A stretch of DNA of 64,000 nt from Chimonanthus salicifolius (GCA_013350335.1 CM023540.1:60407195-60471194), one strand, 5' to 3'. Positions 34,392-47,429 are shown, counted from the stretch's first letter. Program-made: numbers and translations. Notes: generated by a model from the sequence alone, not told the origin.

Positions 34392-35853
34392 TCAACTTTG
34401 GTAAATTGGATCAATGAGCAAAACTTCCTCTATTCCTTCGGAAGTGTAGGACTCTAAAATTAGTTTCAAACGATGACCATTGACTTTAAAAGGATGAACA
34501 TTTTTAGGAGACTTGATCTGGATGGCACCATGTGGGAATATGTCTGTGACGATGAATGGACCGGACCATTGGGATTTCAATTTTCCAGGAAAAAGATGCA
34601 ACCTAGAATTTTACAATAGGACATTTTGACCAACATTAAACACTTTCCGGAGAATGTGTTTGTCATGAAAGATTTTCATTCAGGTCTTTGTATTTTCTGG
34701 CAGTATCATAAGCTTCATTTCTGATTTCTTCCAACTCAGCTAATTAAAGCTTTCTGAGTTGTCCAGTTGAGTCTATAGCAAAATTGAAAAGCTTGATTGC
34801 TCAATAGGCTTTGTGTTCTATTTCAACTGGAAGATGACAAGCCTTTCCATACACTAAGCGATAGGGTGACATTCCTATGGGTGTCTTGAACGCAGTTCGA
34901 TAAGCCCATAATGCATCAATGAGTCTGGAAAACCAGTCCTTCCAAGATGGATTGACTGTCTTCTCAAGGATATGTTTGATTTCTCTATTTGATATTTCCA
35001 CTTGTCCACTTGTTTGAGGATGATAAGGGGTAGCTACTTTATGAATCACCCCATATGATTTCATCAATTTTTCAAACGGGTGATTACAAAAATGCCTACC
35101 ACCATCACTGATGACAATTCGTGGAATACCAAATCTAGAGAAGACATTTTCTTTCAAGAAATGAGTGACAACCTTGTGATCATTGGTTTTGCATGCCACT
35201 ACTTCTACCCACTTTGATACATAGTTAATTCCTATGAGGATATATAGATTGCCAAAAGAATTAGGAAAAGGTCTCATGAAATCAATGCCCCAAACATCGA
35301 AAAGTTCAACAGTTAGGATTGGGTTTAAAGGCATCATGTTCCGGCGGGATATACTTCCTAATTTTTGACATCTATTGCATGAAACACATAACGTATGGGT
35401 ATCACGAAACATGGGCCAGTAAAATCTACACTGCAAGATTTTCGCAGTTGTTTTTTTAGCACTAAAATGGCTTCCACATGCTTGATTATGACAGAAACTT
35501 ATGACACTTTGTTGTTCTTCTTCAGGAATGCAACGACGAATAATTTGGTCCGCACAATGCTTAAACAGATATGGATCATCCCAGATGAAATTTTTGACTT
35601 GTGCCAGAAATTTAAGTATATCTTGTTTAGTCCAATGAGGAGGCATTTGACTAGTCACAAGATAATTGACAATGTCTGCGAACCATGGTACTTGGGAAAG
35701 GGACATGAGTTGCTCGTCAGGGAAGGACTTTGTGATAGCACAATTATTTTCAGTGAACTCAGTTACCAATCTATACAAATGGTCTGCTACCACATTTTCG
35801 GAACCTTTCTTATCTCGGATTTCATTATCAAATTTTGTAGCAAAAGTATCCAT
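34392..35853 (-). pseudogene. Athila integrase pseudogene
   Basis: The 350-codon ORF 34801-35853 begins in the RNase H/integrase link ([10 protein letters not shown]). It then has an HHCC-type zinc region ending [11 protein letters not shown], the core with Asp in [13 protein letters not shown], Asp in [12 protein letters not shown] and Glu in [10 protein letters not shown] exactly 35 residues after the second Asp, and the Athila-specific [22 protein letters not shown] break follows at about 34800. The C-terminal [24 protein letters not shown] segment is in another frame (34392-34601). The catalytic triad is intact, but the frame is interrupted. Confidence 0.93.
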
Positions 35854-36415
35854 CGAATCAGGCGGGACTTAGCATCTTTCTTAGAAAGAAGATACTTGAG
35901 TGCAGTGTGATCTGAATAGATACTGACCTTCGAACCTACTAAGTAAGATCGAAATTTGTCTAGCCAAATACAACAGCTAACGGTTCTTTTTCCATGGTCG
36001 AGTAATGAAGCTGAGCGTCATTCAACGTTTTACTAGCATAATAGATAACATGAGGTAATTTGTTCATTCTTTGTCCTAACATGGCTCCTATTGCATAGTC
36101 AGAGGCATCGCACATAATTTCAAAAGGTACAGACCAATCAGGTGACTGTAAGATTGGATTAGAAGTCAAAACAATTCTCAAATTTTCAAAGGCTATAACA
36201 CATTTTTCATCAAAATTGAAAACGACATCCTTGGTCAGGAGTCTACAGAGAGGTCGTGACATGTCACTAAATCCTTTGATAAACCTTCTGTAAGATCTAG
36301 CGTGACCCAAGAATGACTTAATCTCTTTAACAGTTTGTGGTCCTGGCAAATTAGAGATTAGGTTAACCATGGCTTTATCCACTTCAATTCTTTTTTTCTG
36401 AGATGATGTGCCCAA
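35854..36415 (-). pseudogene. Athila RNase H pseudogene
   Basis: The segment 35960-36415 holds the connection and start of RNase H: SFLGHARSYRRFIKGFS, PDWSVPFEIMCDASDYAIGA (first RNase H Asp in CDAS) and [23 protein letters not shown] with the Glu. The downstream YTDH-type part is only seen in other frames up to 35853. It is in a different frame from the RT ORF above it. Confidence 0.9.
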
Positions 36416-37053
36416 GTATTATGCCTGATTTCATCATAAAGTGACATTTTTTCCAATTGAGTACTAAGTTCTTTTCTTTGCACTTGACTAACATGAGGGT
36501 CAGATGGTGCAGGCACTGGTAAAAAGTTGATCCAAAGTCTGAGAAATTGTCCATAAAAACTTCTAGGAAATGTTCTTCCATGTCGGAGAAAATACTGATC
36601 ATGCACCTCTGAAAGGTGACAGGTGCATTATACAGTCCGAAAGGCATACAACGATAGGCGAATGTACCGAATGGATAGGTGAATATTGTTTTCTCCTGAT
36701 CCTCAGGAGCAACATAGATCTGGTTATAGCCTGAATAACCATCAAGGGAACAATAGAACGCATGACCGGCCAAACGTTCAAGCATTTGATCAATGAATTG
36801 GAGAAGGAAGTGATCTTTTCGAGTAATAGTGTTCAGCTTCCGGTAATCAATACAAACTCTCCAACCCATTTGAACGCGTGTTAGAAACTAATTCATTTTC
36901 CTCATTTTTTATTACCGTGACACCAAACTTTTTCGGGACAACTTGTATTGGACTTACCCATGCACTATCTGAAATTGGGTAAATAATTCCAGCTTTGAGA
37001 AGTTTCAAAATTCCGGCTCTCACTACTTCCTGCATTGTTGAATTTAACTGTCT
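36384..37053 (-). pseudogene. Athila reverse transcriptase pseudogene
   Basis: The N-terminal part (36847-37035) reads LLKAGIIYPISDSAWVSPIQ and is one frame off the main RT ORF (36384-36869), which has GWRVCIDYRKLNTITRKDHF, FIDQMLERLAGHAFYCSLDG, GTFAYRCMPFGLYNAP and the catalytic box FMDNF (GAC AAT, 36546-36551 on the + strand). The usual Athila box is FMDDF, so the second catalytic Asp is Asn here and RT would be inactive even without the frameshift. LNTITRK and AGHAFYC are Athila-clade signatures. Confidence 0.92.
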
Positions 37054-38000
37054 TTATGGTTCCCTAGATGTTTTGGAATTTTCTTCTAGTTGAATTTTGT
37101 GCATGACCACATAAGGGCTAATTCCTTTGAGATCGGCGATGGACCATCCTATAGTTTCACGATGATCTCTTAAAACGGCTAGGAGTCTAAGCTCATACTC
37201 AGAAGTTAAGTTTGAAGCTATGATAATTGGCAATGTGTTTGAAGGTCCAAGATATGAATATTTGAGAGTTTCAGGAAACGCTTTGAGTTCTAATTTTGGT
37301 GGCTTCAAGATAGATGGGATTGACATAGATGGATTGACAGAAAGAGGTTCAGATTTGGTATTCACTTCATTGAAATTGAAATCCTTGTCTAAGATAGATA
37401 GTGATCTTTCGAACTGATCATTGCAAATGGAGTGAAGGAAAAATTCATCAACAAAACTCTGAATTAAGTTAACCTCGCATGGATCATCCGTGCAGAGAGG
37501 TTGTCGAAAAAGGCCAAAAACATTGAGTTCAGTTTTTAAATTTCCGAATGATAATCTAAGCATACCATTTTGGCAATTGATCATTGCTTTTGCAGTGGCC
37601 AGAAATGGTCGTCCAAGAATGAGTGGGATATGTTCATTATTGTCCTGAATTGATTGTGTATCCAATACCACAAAATCTGCAGGGAAGTATAAATTGTCAA
37701 CCTTAACTAGAACGTCTTATATCACACCTCTGGAAATTTTTAGTGAGCGATCAACTAACTGTAGGGTGATAGAAGTAGGTTTCAATTCTCCCAAACCTAA
37801 CTACTTATAGAGAGAATATGGCAGTAGGCTGCCACTAGCTCCAAGATCTAATAAGGCCCTTTCAATTGTGTATGTACTAATTGTACAAGCAATGGTTGGA
37901 CATCCAGGATCCATATGTTTGATTGGAAATGTTTGTTGGAGTAGTACTCTCGCATTTTATGCTTGAAAAACCTTTGTGGGAACATTGGTTCTTAATTTCA
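37054..38000 (-). pseudogene. Athila protease and protease-RT linker pseudogene
   Basis: The active-site motif ALLDLGAS (37834-37848) has the DLGAS form common in Athila. After a stop near 37720 the frame reopens (37054-37671) with PLILGRPFLATAKAMI, the protease C-terminal ILGRPFL motif, and the linker with KYSYLGPSNTLPIIIAS and IGWSIADLKGISPYV. The last part leads to RT, but a frame change occurs near 37050. Confidence 0.9.
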
Positions 38001-38399
38001 CCATACATAGGTCTTTGAGAAATTTGGCATACGAAGGTACCTGATTGATCGCATCCAATAAAGGGATATTGATGCAGACATATTTAAAAACCTCTAGTAT
38101 GTCACCATAAGATATCTTTTGTTTTGTTGATAATCTATGAGGATATGGAGCCCTAGGTGAATTTTTTTTTCTTAGCTGATAAATTCGATGGATTTTGAAT
38201 AGGGAATGAACTCAGCGAGTTATCCGATTGCTTTGATTGATCATTGATATATTCTTTAAGCATTTCCACTTTATTATCTAACTGTTTCCCTGATCTCAAG
38301 GTAGTAATTGATTTAACATCGTCTGGTTTGGATGATGAACCTTCATACTGTCCTTTAGGATTTGGAATAGGTTGATTGAGAAATTTTCCTTATTCCCTA

Positions 38400-39577
38400 T
38401 CACCAATAGCAGTGGCCAATTGTCCAAGCTATGTTTCGAGCTTGTGCATAGCTCTGCTGGGTAGATTGCATGAATTGCTGCAACGTATCCTCCATTGAAG
38501 ATTTACGTTGTTGTGAAGGATAAAGCTGATTTGACGGATTTGGATGGGGTGGATGATATGATTGATTTTGAGGTGGTGATTGATATGGGGGTGGTCGAAA
38601 TGACTGATTTTGATATTGAGGAATGTTTTGATTCATTGAAAATTGATTCTATCGCCAATAAAAATTGGGATTGAGGTTCCTTGCTGTCTTACAAAATTAT
38701 TGAGTGCATTTACTTGTTCAATTGAACACTCAGAATTTGACTCTAATGAAAAACAATTTTAAGTGGTGTGTCCTAGATTAGAACACATAGCAGAAAATTC
38801 AGCATTTGCTCCTATTGATGTATTAATCGTCTGAGTCGTCACTAATGTTTCAACTTTTTCGTTAGGTTTGAGATTGCTAACTTAACATCAAAATACTACT
38901 GACTTCATACAAACCCCCTTTTCTTGAGGTTTGTGCTTGATTATCTTTCTTGGAGAACTCTCATCGCTGAGAATTTTCTGCCAATGTTTCCAGGAATGTC
39001 CATCCATTGTTTTCAGTTAGCTTAAAAAAGTCTCCATTTTTCATAGACTCAACCATTTGACAGTTTGGTGTGGTTAAACCATCATAGAAAAATTGGTCGG
39101 GTCATTTTGTTAATATATCCTTAAATCTTTCCCATGCTTCACAGAATTGTTCACTCTCCTTTTGATTGAAGTTTACCATTTCTTTCTTGAAAGCATTTGT
39201 TTTTTATACTGGGAAAAGCTTATTAAAAAATTTATTAACTAACTGATCCCAAGTGGTGATGGTGTTCGCTAGTAAAGAATTTAGCCATGATTTCACTTTT
39301 TCTTTGAGAGAAAAAAGGAAATAATCGAAGTCGAATAAATTCGTCAGTGATTCCTTAGATTTTAATGATGGCGCATATCTTTAAGAATTCTTTGACATGG
39401 AGGTACGGATCTTCTCTATCAAAATCACGAAATGTTGGCAGTAGATGCAAAAGTCCTGGCTTAAGTTCAAAGGTAACACTAGTTGTAGGTACAACTATAC
39501 CTGATGGTGTATTGGTTGTGACTGGTGAGAAGTGATCTTGGAGAGTTTTCTCCACAACTTCTTACGCCATGGGTGAT
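38400..39577 (-). pseudogene. Athila gag pseudogene, main part
   Basis: FELKPGLLHLLPTFRDFDREDPYLHV (39355-39555 region) and NQKESEQFCEAWERFKDI (around 39125-39180) are hallmark Athila capsid phrases. A damaged zinc-knuckle-like C..LGHTT..C segment lies near 38780, and a proline/glutamine-rich tail with TLQQFMQSTQQSY lies at 38400-38636. Several stops occur. The N-terminal part is displaced to 47225-47429 by the inserted solo LTR. Confidence 0.88.
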
Positions 39578-41002
39578 TGTAACGCCCGCCCCTTTTCACC
39601 GAAATCAGAGTCTATTTTTTTTTTTGAAATGAAGAGTGACAAAGGGTGTAACACCCCGATTTCTCAATAAGATGAATATTTACGAAAATGCCCCTAGATT
39701 GGTGAATTCAATAAATATGATTGTAAATAAGGAAATGGTGGGGCCCATTGCTCAAATTAAGGTCATATGAGCACATTATAAATGTCAAGTTTGATTGGTT
39801 GGATAATTTCTCAATAAAGTGGATAATTACGAAAATGCCCTGATGTGTTAAATTAATTATTTTGTGATGTTAAGTAAGGAAATAGTGGGGCCCATTGCTC
39901 AAAATAAAATCATATGAGCACATTATGAATGTTAAGTTTGATTGGTTGGGTAATTTTCATCATTTGGGTCAAAAATGGCTAAATGGGTCAAAGGGCCCAA
40001 ATGGGGCCCATCGGGTCTTGCTGGGTTATTTGACCGTTTTGTGATTTTAAATTAAAAGGGGTTAAGCCTATTTGATTGGAAATCAAGTGGAGGAAAAATG
40101 GGTAGGCTTGATCCATATGTAAAAACCAATTAGAAATGACCAAAATACCATAAATGGGTCATGTTGTCAAAACGGGTCAAGGAGCTAAAAGTGGACCCAA
40201 CGGGTCGAGTTGACTATTGTTGACCGTGTGAACCCTCAAGGGAGCTCAAACACGATTCAAATCAGTTGAATGGGATTGAGGTGAGTTGGAATTAAATCAA
40301 AAGCTGAGTTAACTCATGTGCATTGAATGAAATGCATTAATTATGGTGAGTTGGACATTGAGTTGAGTGAGTCAAAAATGGAAGTCAAATGGGCTGAAAA
40401 TTCAGTGAGTTAAGTGGAATATGAGGAGGTGTGGTGATCTCAAACAAACCAAAACAAGTCCCACATGTTGGGGACATGTTATGGTAAGTTTCATGCAAAA
40501 CATTAAATGGGAATATGGGGGGTTTCTATTCCATTTGGAAACCCCAAGCCTTCAATGTTGGAATGCCAATGGGTGCATTTGTTGGCAGCAAGTGTCCCAT
40601 TGGTTTAGGCAAGAATTGATGAGGGAGTGGAGGGGTTATGATGGCTGATATACAAAAGCAATGAACACCAAGGTTAGCCAACTTTTGTCATTGCAAACCC
40701 AAGTTTTTCCATCTCTTTCTTCCTCTCTCCAATTGGTGTTCTTGGCTGGAACAGCAGAGGCTTTTGGTACCAAATATTCAAGCTTAAACCAGCAAGGAAT
40801 TAAGGAAGAAAGTAAGAAATAAAAGATAGGAAGCAAGGATCAAAAGTCAAGAAGAAAGGCTTGGGAAAATTGGTAAGTATTTCATTGAGTTTTGTTGAAA
40901 AACATGGAACAAATAGGGTGTGGATTGGGCCATGATCATGGCCGAATACACCAATAATTAACCTTGATTAATGGAGGTTTAGAAATGATTAAGATGACCA
41001 TT

Positions 41003-41830
41003 GGGTTCGGCCACCATGAAGGGCCGAACCCCATGAAAAGAGATGATTTGGTTTTCATGTTTTGAAACATAAAAACCATGGATTTTGTGGACTGTTTTGG
41101 GTTTTGTTTTAAGATTTAAATACATGTTTTAGAATGGTTAAAAACATGGATCTGAATGACATAGGGACTGAAGTTTATATGGTCTAAAATCAGTGGATTA
41201 AAAGATGGAAATGGACCATTGGGTTCGGCCACTTTGCATGGCCGAACCCCATGGAAACAAGTGATTGTTTTTTTATAGTTTTTGGAAATTAAAACCATAT
41301 AGTTTGGGACTGATATTAGATGTTATTATTTGGTTTTAAAAGGCATGCTTTGAGGAGGTTAAAACATGGATTTAGATGTTGGTTTCAGACCCAAGATAAA
41401 GGGTTAAAAGTTCAAAACCAAAGGTCATGGTGTTCGGCCAATGAGCACTGGCTGAACCCTATGTAATTGAGCTAATTTTGGATGTTAGTTTGAAAGATAA
41501 AAACCTGTTAATAATATACTGTTATTACATGATTATCTGAGGTTTAAAAACAGTAAGAATAATCATTGGGTTCGGCCACCATGGAGGGCCGAACCCCATG
41601 TAAAAGAGGGTTGGTTTTCATGTTGGAAAACATGGAAACCATAGACCTTTGTGGACTGTTTTTGGGAGATTTTTATGTGATAAGGTTACTGATTTTGGGT
41701 TGGCCATGGGATGGCTGAACCTTGTAGTTAATATGGCTAAATGGTAGAGCCTAACTTGTAAACAAATGATGGGATCATTGTGTAGGAGGATCATAGGGTT
41801 CGGCCATATGAATGGCCGAACCCCATAGAT
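41003..41830 (+). repeat. Hairpin field of nested solo LTR
   Basis: Units lie near 41003, 41220, 41431, 41567, 41697 and 41797; all but 41431 and 41697 have near-perfect GGGTTCGGCC/GGCCGAACCC arms with different loops. Confidence 0.88.
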
Positions 41831-42330
41831 TGTTTTGTTGGAGATTATGACTTGGTTGTATGAGTTGGATTAAGTAAACATATGGATTTATCTTTGGACT
41901 TAGTGATAAGTAAATAACCAGCCACTAAGGTAGCTTACTTTTATGAACTTTGATTATGAGCAAGATTAGACATTAGTTATACCAATGGCAAATCTGTGAA
42001 TACAAGTCAAACGAAGGGATTGATCAAAGGACTCACATGATGTAGTTGGGTCTTAGATATGAATGAACAAGTAAGTGATGGTATGATTTATTGATTGTTA
42101 TATGGATAAGGTACCGGAAGTTGAACGACGTGCGAGTCGTGACCGGGTGACGCGAAAGAAAGATCAAGTACTGAAGTGAATCTTCTGTAGGTTTCCTACC
42201 TTTTTGTAACCACATATGCTATTTGTTGTTTTATGTTTATTTTGATAAGTTATTTGAATGAAATGTTATATTTACAAATGGCATGTTTGCATAGACATCT
42301 CATGCATGGCATGGGAAGATGGTGTTGTAA

Positions 42331-42482
42331 CCGGAGGCCACACTCCGTCGGGGCGTCTGAAAGACCACTGTGGGGTACCTTGATGATGAGAATCCCATCA
42401 AGAGGAATCCGGAGGCCACACTCCGTCGGGGCGTCCGAAAGACCACTGTGGGGTACCTTGACGATGAGAATCCCGTCAAGAG
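42331..42482 (+). repeat. 78-bp repeat pair with covarying hairpins
   Basis: The two units start at 42331 and 42409. The first carries CTTGATG/CATCAAG (42379-42402), the second CTTGACG/CGTCAAG (42457-42480): a T-A pair replaced by C-G with both arms changed. Confidence 0.9.
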
Positions 42483-43766
42483 GAGGCTATGTAGAATGGT
42501 GATGGGTGGGACTCATTACATGTTCATTTCATACATAGCATGTTTTTATGGAATTTTGTCACACGTATTATTATACTATTTGCATGATTTTGACTAACCA
42601 TGTGGTAGCCCTATTCGGAAACACTACTGGGCGCGTTGATCTAACGCCCTAATTCTATCCTCAGAAGAGATTGCAGGTACAAGCAAGGGGAAAGGAAAGG
42701 TCATTGACCAGGAGGGGAGCTGAGCCTAAGTGCTTTAATGATGGATTTGGATTACGTTATATTACTGTCATTTGAATACTATTGTTGGACATGTAATAAT
42801 TCGTTATTTGCTATGGTTTGATTAGGATAATAACCTGTGGATGGTTGATCTATGTTATTTAATATTTAAGACTGTTACTTGCTATCTCGTCTTTCTATTC
42901 CGCAATTATCTAGATTATTCCGCATGTTGACGTTAGTTCCATGTGTGATTCACTATCATGGTCTATTCCATGTATACATGGGTGGCCAGTTAAGGTTCAG
43001 ACTTGGGTAGTCTGAACTTAACTCGCGTCGTGACGCCGCCCGCTCTCTTCCGATGTTTATTTTAAAAAAAAAAATTAGACTCTGAAATTCTCGGAAAGGG
43101 CGGGGTGTTACAAAGGGTGCGGATGTCACGACGTGAGTTAAGTCCGAGCTTCTAAAGCCCGTCCCTTAACTGGCCAACCCTACATGTGCGTGGAACGAAG
43201 TCCACGGAGAACAGTTCACACGTAGACGTAAGCTTCTGGAATATTAACTAAGTGCGGAAATTACCATAGAGACTATCCTACAAATTGGAGATAACAGGGA
43301 AGATACATTCATTTAATTACTAACATACCTTAAACTGATAATGTCCAAAATAACATCCAAACATTGCAAGTAAGCTAAATTATTACATTCCGACAAACTA
43401 AATTACTCAATTTACATTTTCCAAAATAAACATCAGTAAACTATCTAGCATGCCTTCCCAAGCTCCTCAGTTTGGCTCTCGTCTCGTCCTTCGCTTCCGG
43501 CATCTCCTGTGTCATCAGATAGGGTAGAAGTAGGGCGTTAGACAACGCGCCCAGTAGGACTCCGAGTAGGGCTAACACATGGATTAGTGATAACAAAGCA
43601 TATAGATAATATTATAATAACACCATGTACTTTGGGCAATGTCATGCAATGGGTGTTCTATGTCATGAATCCCACCCATCAATCTCATCACCATTGTACA
43701 ATGTCCCTTTTTCAACCATACATAGTGTTCCAAATAAAATCCATACCATCATCGTGCCATGACCCT

Positions 43767-43931
43767 CTTGATGGAAAAGCCTCATCAAGATGCGATCCAC
43801 ACTAGGCATCCCCCTTGATGGAAGAACCATCATCAAGGTATAACAATAAATACAACATCCCCCTTGATGGAAAACCATCATCAAGTTATCATAATTACAA
43901 AGGTCCCCCTTGATGGCAAAGCCTCATCAAG
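43767..43931 (-). repeat. Four tandem CTTGATG...CATCAAG hairpins
   Basis: Arms lie at 43767/43783, 43814/43831, 43863/43879 and 43909/43925. The 7-bp stems are invariant while loops and spacers vary (GGAAAAGCCT, GGAAGAACCAT, GGAAAACCAT, GGCAAAGCCT). Confidence 0.9.
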
Positions 43932-46900
43932 GTATAATAATACATATATGAAATATCCCCATGCTTGTTTATCGGTCGCCCCGACGGAGCATGGACTCCG
44001 GTTTCATTTCATCCTTCCCCTGTCATATCCCTCCCATGCCATACATGAGATGTAGATGCCATATGCCATGTCATATATGTAACTCATAGTCATAAAACTC
44101 ATCTTAAAAACAATGCCATGATTATCAAAATAAATCAAAGGAAACCCATCACATAATACCAAAATCCAAAACCCATCTTAAAAACAACCACATAATTACC
44201 AAAATAAATTAGAGGAAAACATCACATGATACTAAATCCAAAACCCATCTTAAAAAAAACCATATAATTTCCAAACTAATTCAAAGAAACCATCACTCAA
44301 TCCATGGCTTACAAAAAGGTAGGAATCCTACCAAATACCGACTAGCGTTCTTTCTTTCGTTTCCGCCTGATAGACCCGGTCGCCGATCCGCGTACCGCTT
44401 GCGATGTCCGGTACCTTATTACATATTAACAATTAGTCCATGTCTTAACCATTTCTAAGCCCATACATCATGTCTTAGTGGGTTTTCCTCATTGTGACCA
44501 ATATTTACGGTTTTGCCATTACCTTTCCATGGATAATTCATTCCCTCTTCCATATACATTATGGTCTATAATGGATCCATAACTTAGACCCATTAATGAT
44601 CCATAACTTAGGTCCGTTAATGACCCAGCAACCATATCATGTGATCATAAAATTAGTCCTTTTATTAACCTAACCCTTATTCCTTTAAACCCATACAAAA
44701 CCCCATACTTAACCCTTTATATGATTCATACAATGGGTCATGGCTTCAAAATACCCAATTCATCAAATCTTCCCATGGGGTTTACATCATGCATTTAAAC
44801 CACATTGAGTCTCTTATCCATTCATACCCTTTGGAGACCATAAACATCATTCACCCTCCAATTTAACCCATCAAAATGCTCAAAATTGGGCCATGGGTTC
44901 GGCCATACACCATGGCTGAACCCATGGTGTCCTTTTCCCATTTTTCTTGGGTCCATTGTTACACATTTGAATTTATCACAAGTCCCTCCATGAAGGTGTT
45001 TAATTCACACACTTAAACCCTCATCTTTTGCTACATTGGAGTCCATTACAAATATCAGCACTAGGTTCATTTTGGTACATTCCAAAACCACCAACATTAA
45101 ATATATTTTGAGTCCATCAACTAAGCTACATTCCCCATTTGTTTTCTATGGTTCCAAAATACTTAGTCCATCCCAATTTCCCATTATTTTCTTAGGCCTA
45201 CTTACCACATTTAGGTTTAAAATAAGTCCCTCCATGAGGTTCATGGTTCATCCCTAATTCCACACCTTTAAAACATTATATGTTATATTTGAAAATCCAT
45301 ACAATCTATCAACATTCTTAATCACTTTTTCCATCTCTTCACCCATCAAAACCATTTTTACATCACCATAGGGTTCCACAACATTCCATCCATGAAATCT
45401 TTCCATAGTTTTTATTTTTAAAACCTCGTTTACAATGCTTAAAGTCCATTTAAAAATTGTTAATCTTCTCCATCATTTTCCATAATTTATAATCATTAAT
45501 CCACCATTTGATCACCATAGGGTTCGGCCATACACCATGGCCGAACCCATGGTTCATGGTCCATGATTTATCTGTCTCTTGAGGCCATGAAATCCATTTT
45601 CATGCCTCATGAATTTCCTCATTTAAACCCCTTTTTTAAAAAAATCACACACATTTACTCATTTACAACCCTAAAAATCATAAGCCCTCTTTCCATGATT
45701 TTTCTTATAAAACCCTTTAAACTTAACCACATTTAATCAATAAAACTAAAACCCTAAACCATCCTCCATGACTTCCATTCTTCATAAACCCTAATAAATC
45801 AAATAATTCCCTACCATGCTTACATAATGTCCTTAATCCATTTTTATTTTTCTTAACCCTAATTTACCCATTTAGGGTTAACCCATCTTTCCTCCTTTCA
45901 CTTGATAGATTTAAGATCCAAGGCCATGATGTTTTGGCCACCTCTAAATCCAAGAAATGGATTTCATAACCTCTTAAACCCTAAGAAAAATTTAATCTCT
46001 TGTTTACAAAATACTTACGATCCGACGCCTCCTCCGACTTTCGTTACTCCCGTCGGCTTCCTTAACCTTCTTTCTTCTCCTTCTCCTTTGTTGGTTGGCT
46101 AAAATGCTTGATCAATGGTGAAAACCCCCAAGCTTGGGTTTGGCCATGATAGGGTTTGATTTGAGAGAGAGAAGGGAGGAGAGGATAAAGAGGTGTCTAG
46201 CTTCCTTGGCCTTGAGGTGAAGGGCCCAAGCTTAACCCTTTCTTCTCTTCTTCTCTTCTTCTTTTCTTCTCTTCCAAATTTTCCTTCTTCTTCTTTTTTT
46301 CTTCCTTAGAGATGAAGAACGGCCATGAGAGAGTGGAAGAGATGGAGAGAATGAGATGAGGGTGAAATGGAGAGAATAAGATAAAAACTTATCTTATCTC
46401 TTTGGGTTGCTTTAGTTATACTTTACATTAACTCTCCCAACCACCCCACATGAGATATTTCTCATGCTTTATGACCCAAGACAACTAGCCAACATTTCTT
46501 TTTTTTTTGGGATGCCTTAAGATACTTTTCATACTTTAATGGTTTATGCTTTATGCTTTAAGATTCATGGTGGTGGTTGAGATAAACCACCACCCAACGT
46601 TTTATGTGTTATAGATAAATGACTTTTGGTCTTCTACCTTTTGACCATTTGACCACCCTTTTGGATAATTTAAACATTTAATTAATTAGATAATTAGGTT
46701 AATTTAATTCCCATTTTAACTTAATTCCATTTACTTAAACTCCTTCATGCATCTACCTATGGTTGACCAATTCAACCATGGTGGACGGCCCCACCAATCC
46801 TTGGTCCACATGCCACCTCATTTGGTGAGATAGAGGTGGGTCCCAATTGGCCACATCACCTTGACCATTCCACCACCAACTTAGGTGATTTAAATTTAAC

Positions 46901-47224
46901 TAAGTCCATTCCAACCAATTGGATCATCATTGGGCCCATGGCCCAATTACATTTTCCTCTTACCCACTTACCTTAGAGCTTACATCACCTTGATCCATTG
47001 GGTCCCAATGAGTATTGGGCCCAATTTGACCATCCTTGGCCCAATCAACCATCTTTGACCCTTTTAAGTAAACTTAAATCCAATTCATAGTCCATTGGGC
47101 CCTAGTTGGGCCTTTGTCCAAATTTTGGTCCATTTACCATTTATTCCATCAAATTTCCCATTTCCACCATTAAAAATAAATAATAACCACATATTTATTG
47201 ATTTAAAAATTTTGGGCCATTACA

Positions 47225-47429
47225 GTGATGATGTTAATGAAGAAAAAGATGACGATGAAGGAGTAGATGGGGTTGATGATGATGATGGTGAAATAGGTGG
47301 ATTGTCTAAGTCTATTACTGAGCTGGACTGAGGTTCGGACGCAATAATCGATGTACTAACGGGAAATGTAACTTTAAGCAAGCGATTGGAGGAGTGACGT
47401 GACCATGATGCATACACAGACACAATCAT
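47225..47429 (-). pseudogene. N-terminal piece of Athila gag
   Basis: A Met-started minus-strand frame of about 68 codons has a serine/proline-rich, acidic character (SVIDLDNPPISPSSSS...) and runs directly into the solo LTR at 47224. The rest of gag continues below 39577. The GAT-rich sequence at 47225-47300 encodes the serine run. Confidence 0.65.

Larger units (their letters stand above)
40873..42676 (+). other. Putative leader intron in nested solo LTR
   Basis: Donor TTGGTAAGTATTTC at 40873. GATCTAAC followed by the pyrimidine-rich TTCTATCCTCAG (42664) and TTGCAG/G (42676) form two acceptor candidates. Hairpin units and the 78-bp repeat lie inside. Confidence 0.4.
39647..43112 (+). mobile_element. 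Solo LTR, 3,466 bp, TSD AAGGG
   Basis: The ends are TGTAACACCCCGATTTC and GGGCGGGGTGTTACA. AAGGG occurs at 39642-39646 and 43113-43117, and the outer LTR continues across it. Closely related to 20724-24835, but with two rather than three U3 modules (39682, 39829) and fewer hairpin units. A putative leader intron runs 40873-42676. Confidence 0.95.
39578..47224 (-). mobile_element. Minus-strand solo LTR, TSD GTGAT (contains nested solo LTR)
   Basis: The + strand ends are TGTAACGCCCGCCCC (39578) and GGGCCATTACA (47224). GTGAT is duplicated at 39573-39577 and 47225-47229. After removing the nested LTR (39647-43112 plus its 5-bp duplication) its length is about 4,176 bp. Same family as 1103-4683. 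It has four CTTGATG...CATCAAG hairpins (43767-43931), two GGGTTCGGCC hairpins (about 44900 and 45523), a minus-strand donor-like GTAAGTATTT (46018), and a CT-rich leader (46020-46330). No internal genes, so it is a solo LTR. It splits Athila gag. Confidence 0.94.

Noticed and set aside
33472..34414. ORFs of 114-139 codons in the Athila 3' region as an env-like gene
   Set aside because: No signal peptide or transmembrane pattern, overlapping frames, and one contains an internal DNA duplication; not supportable as env.
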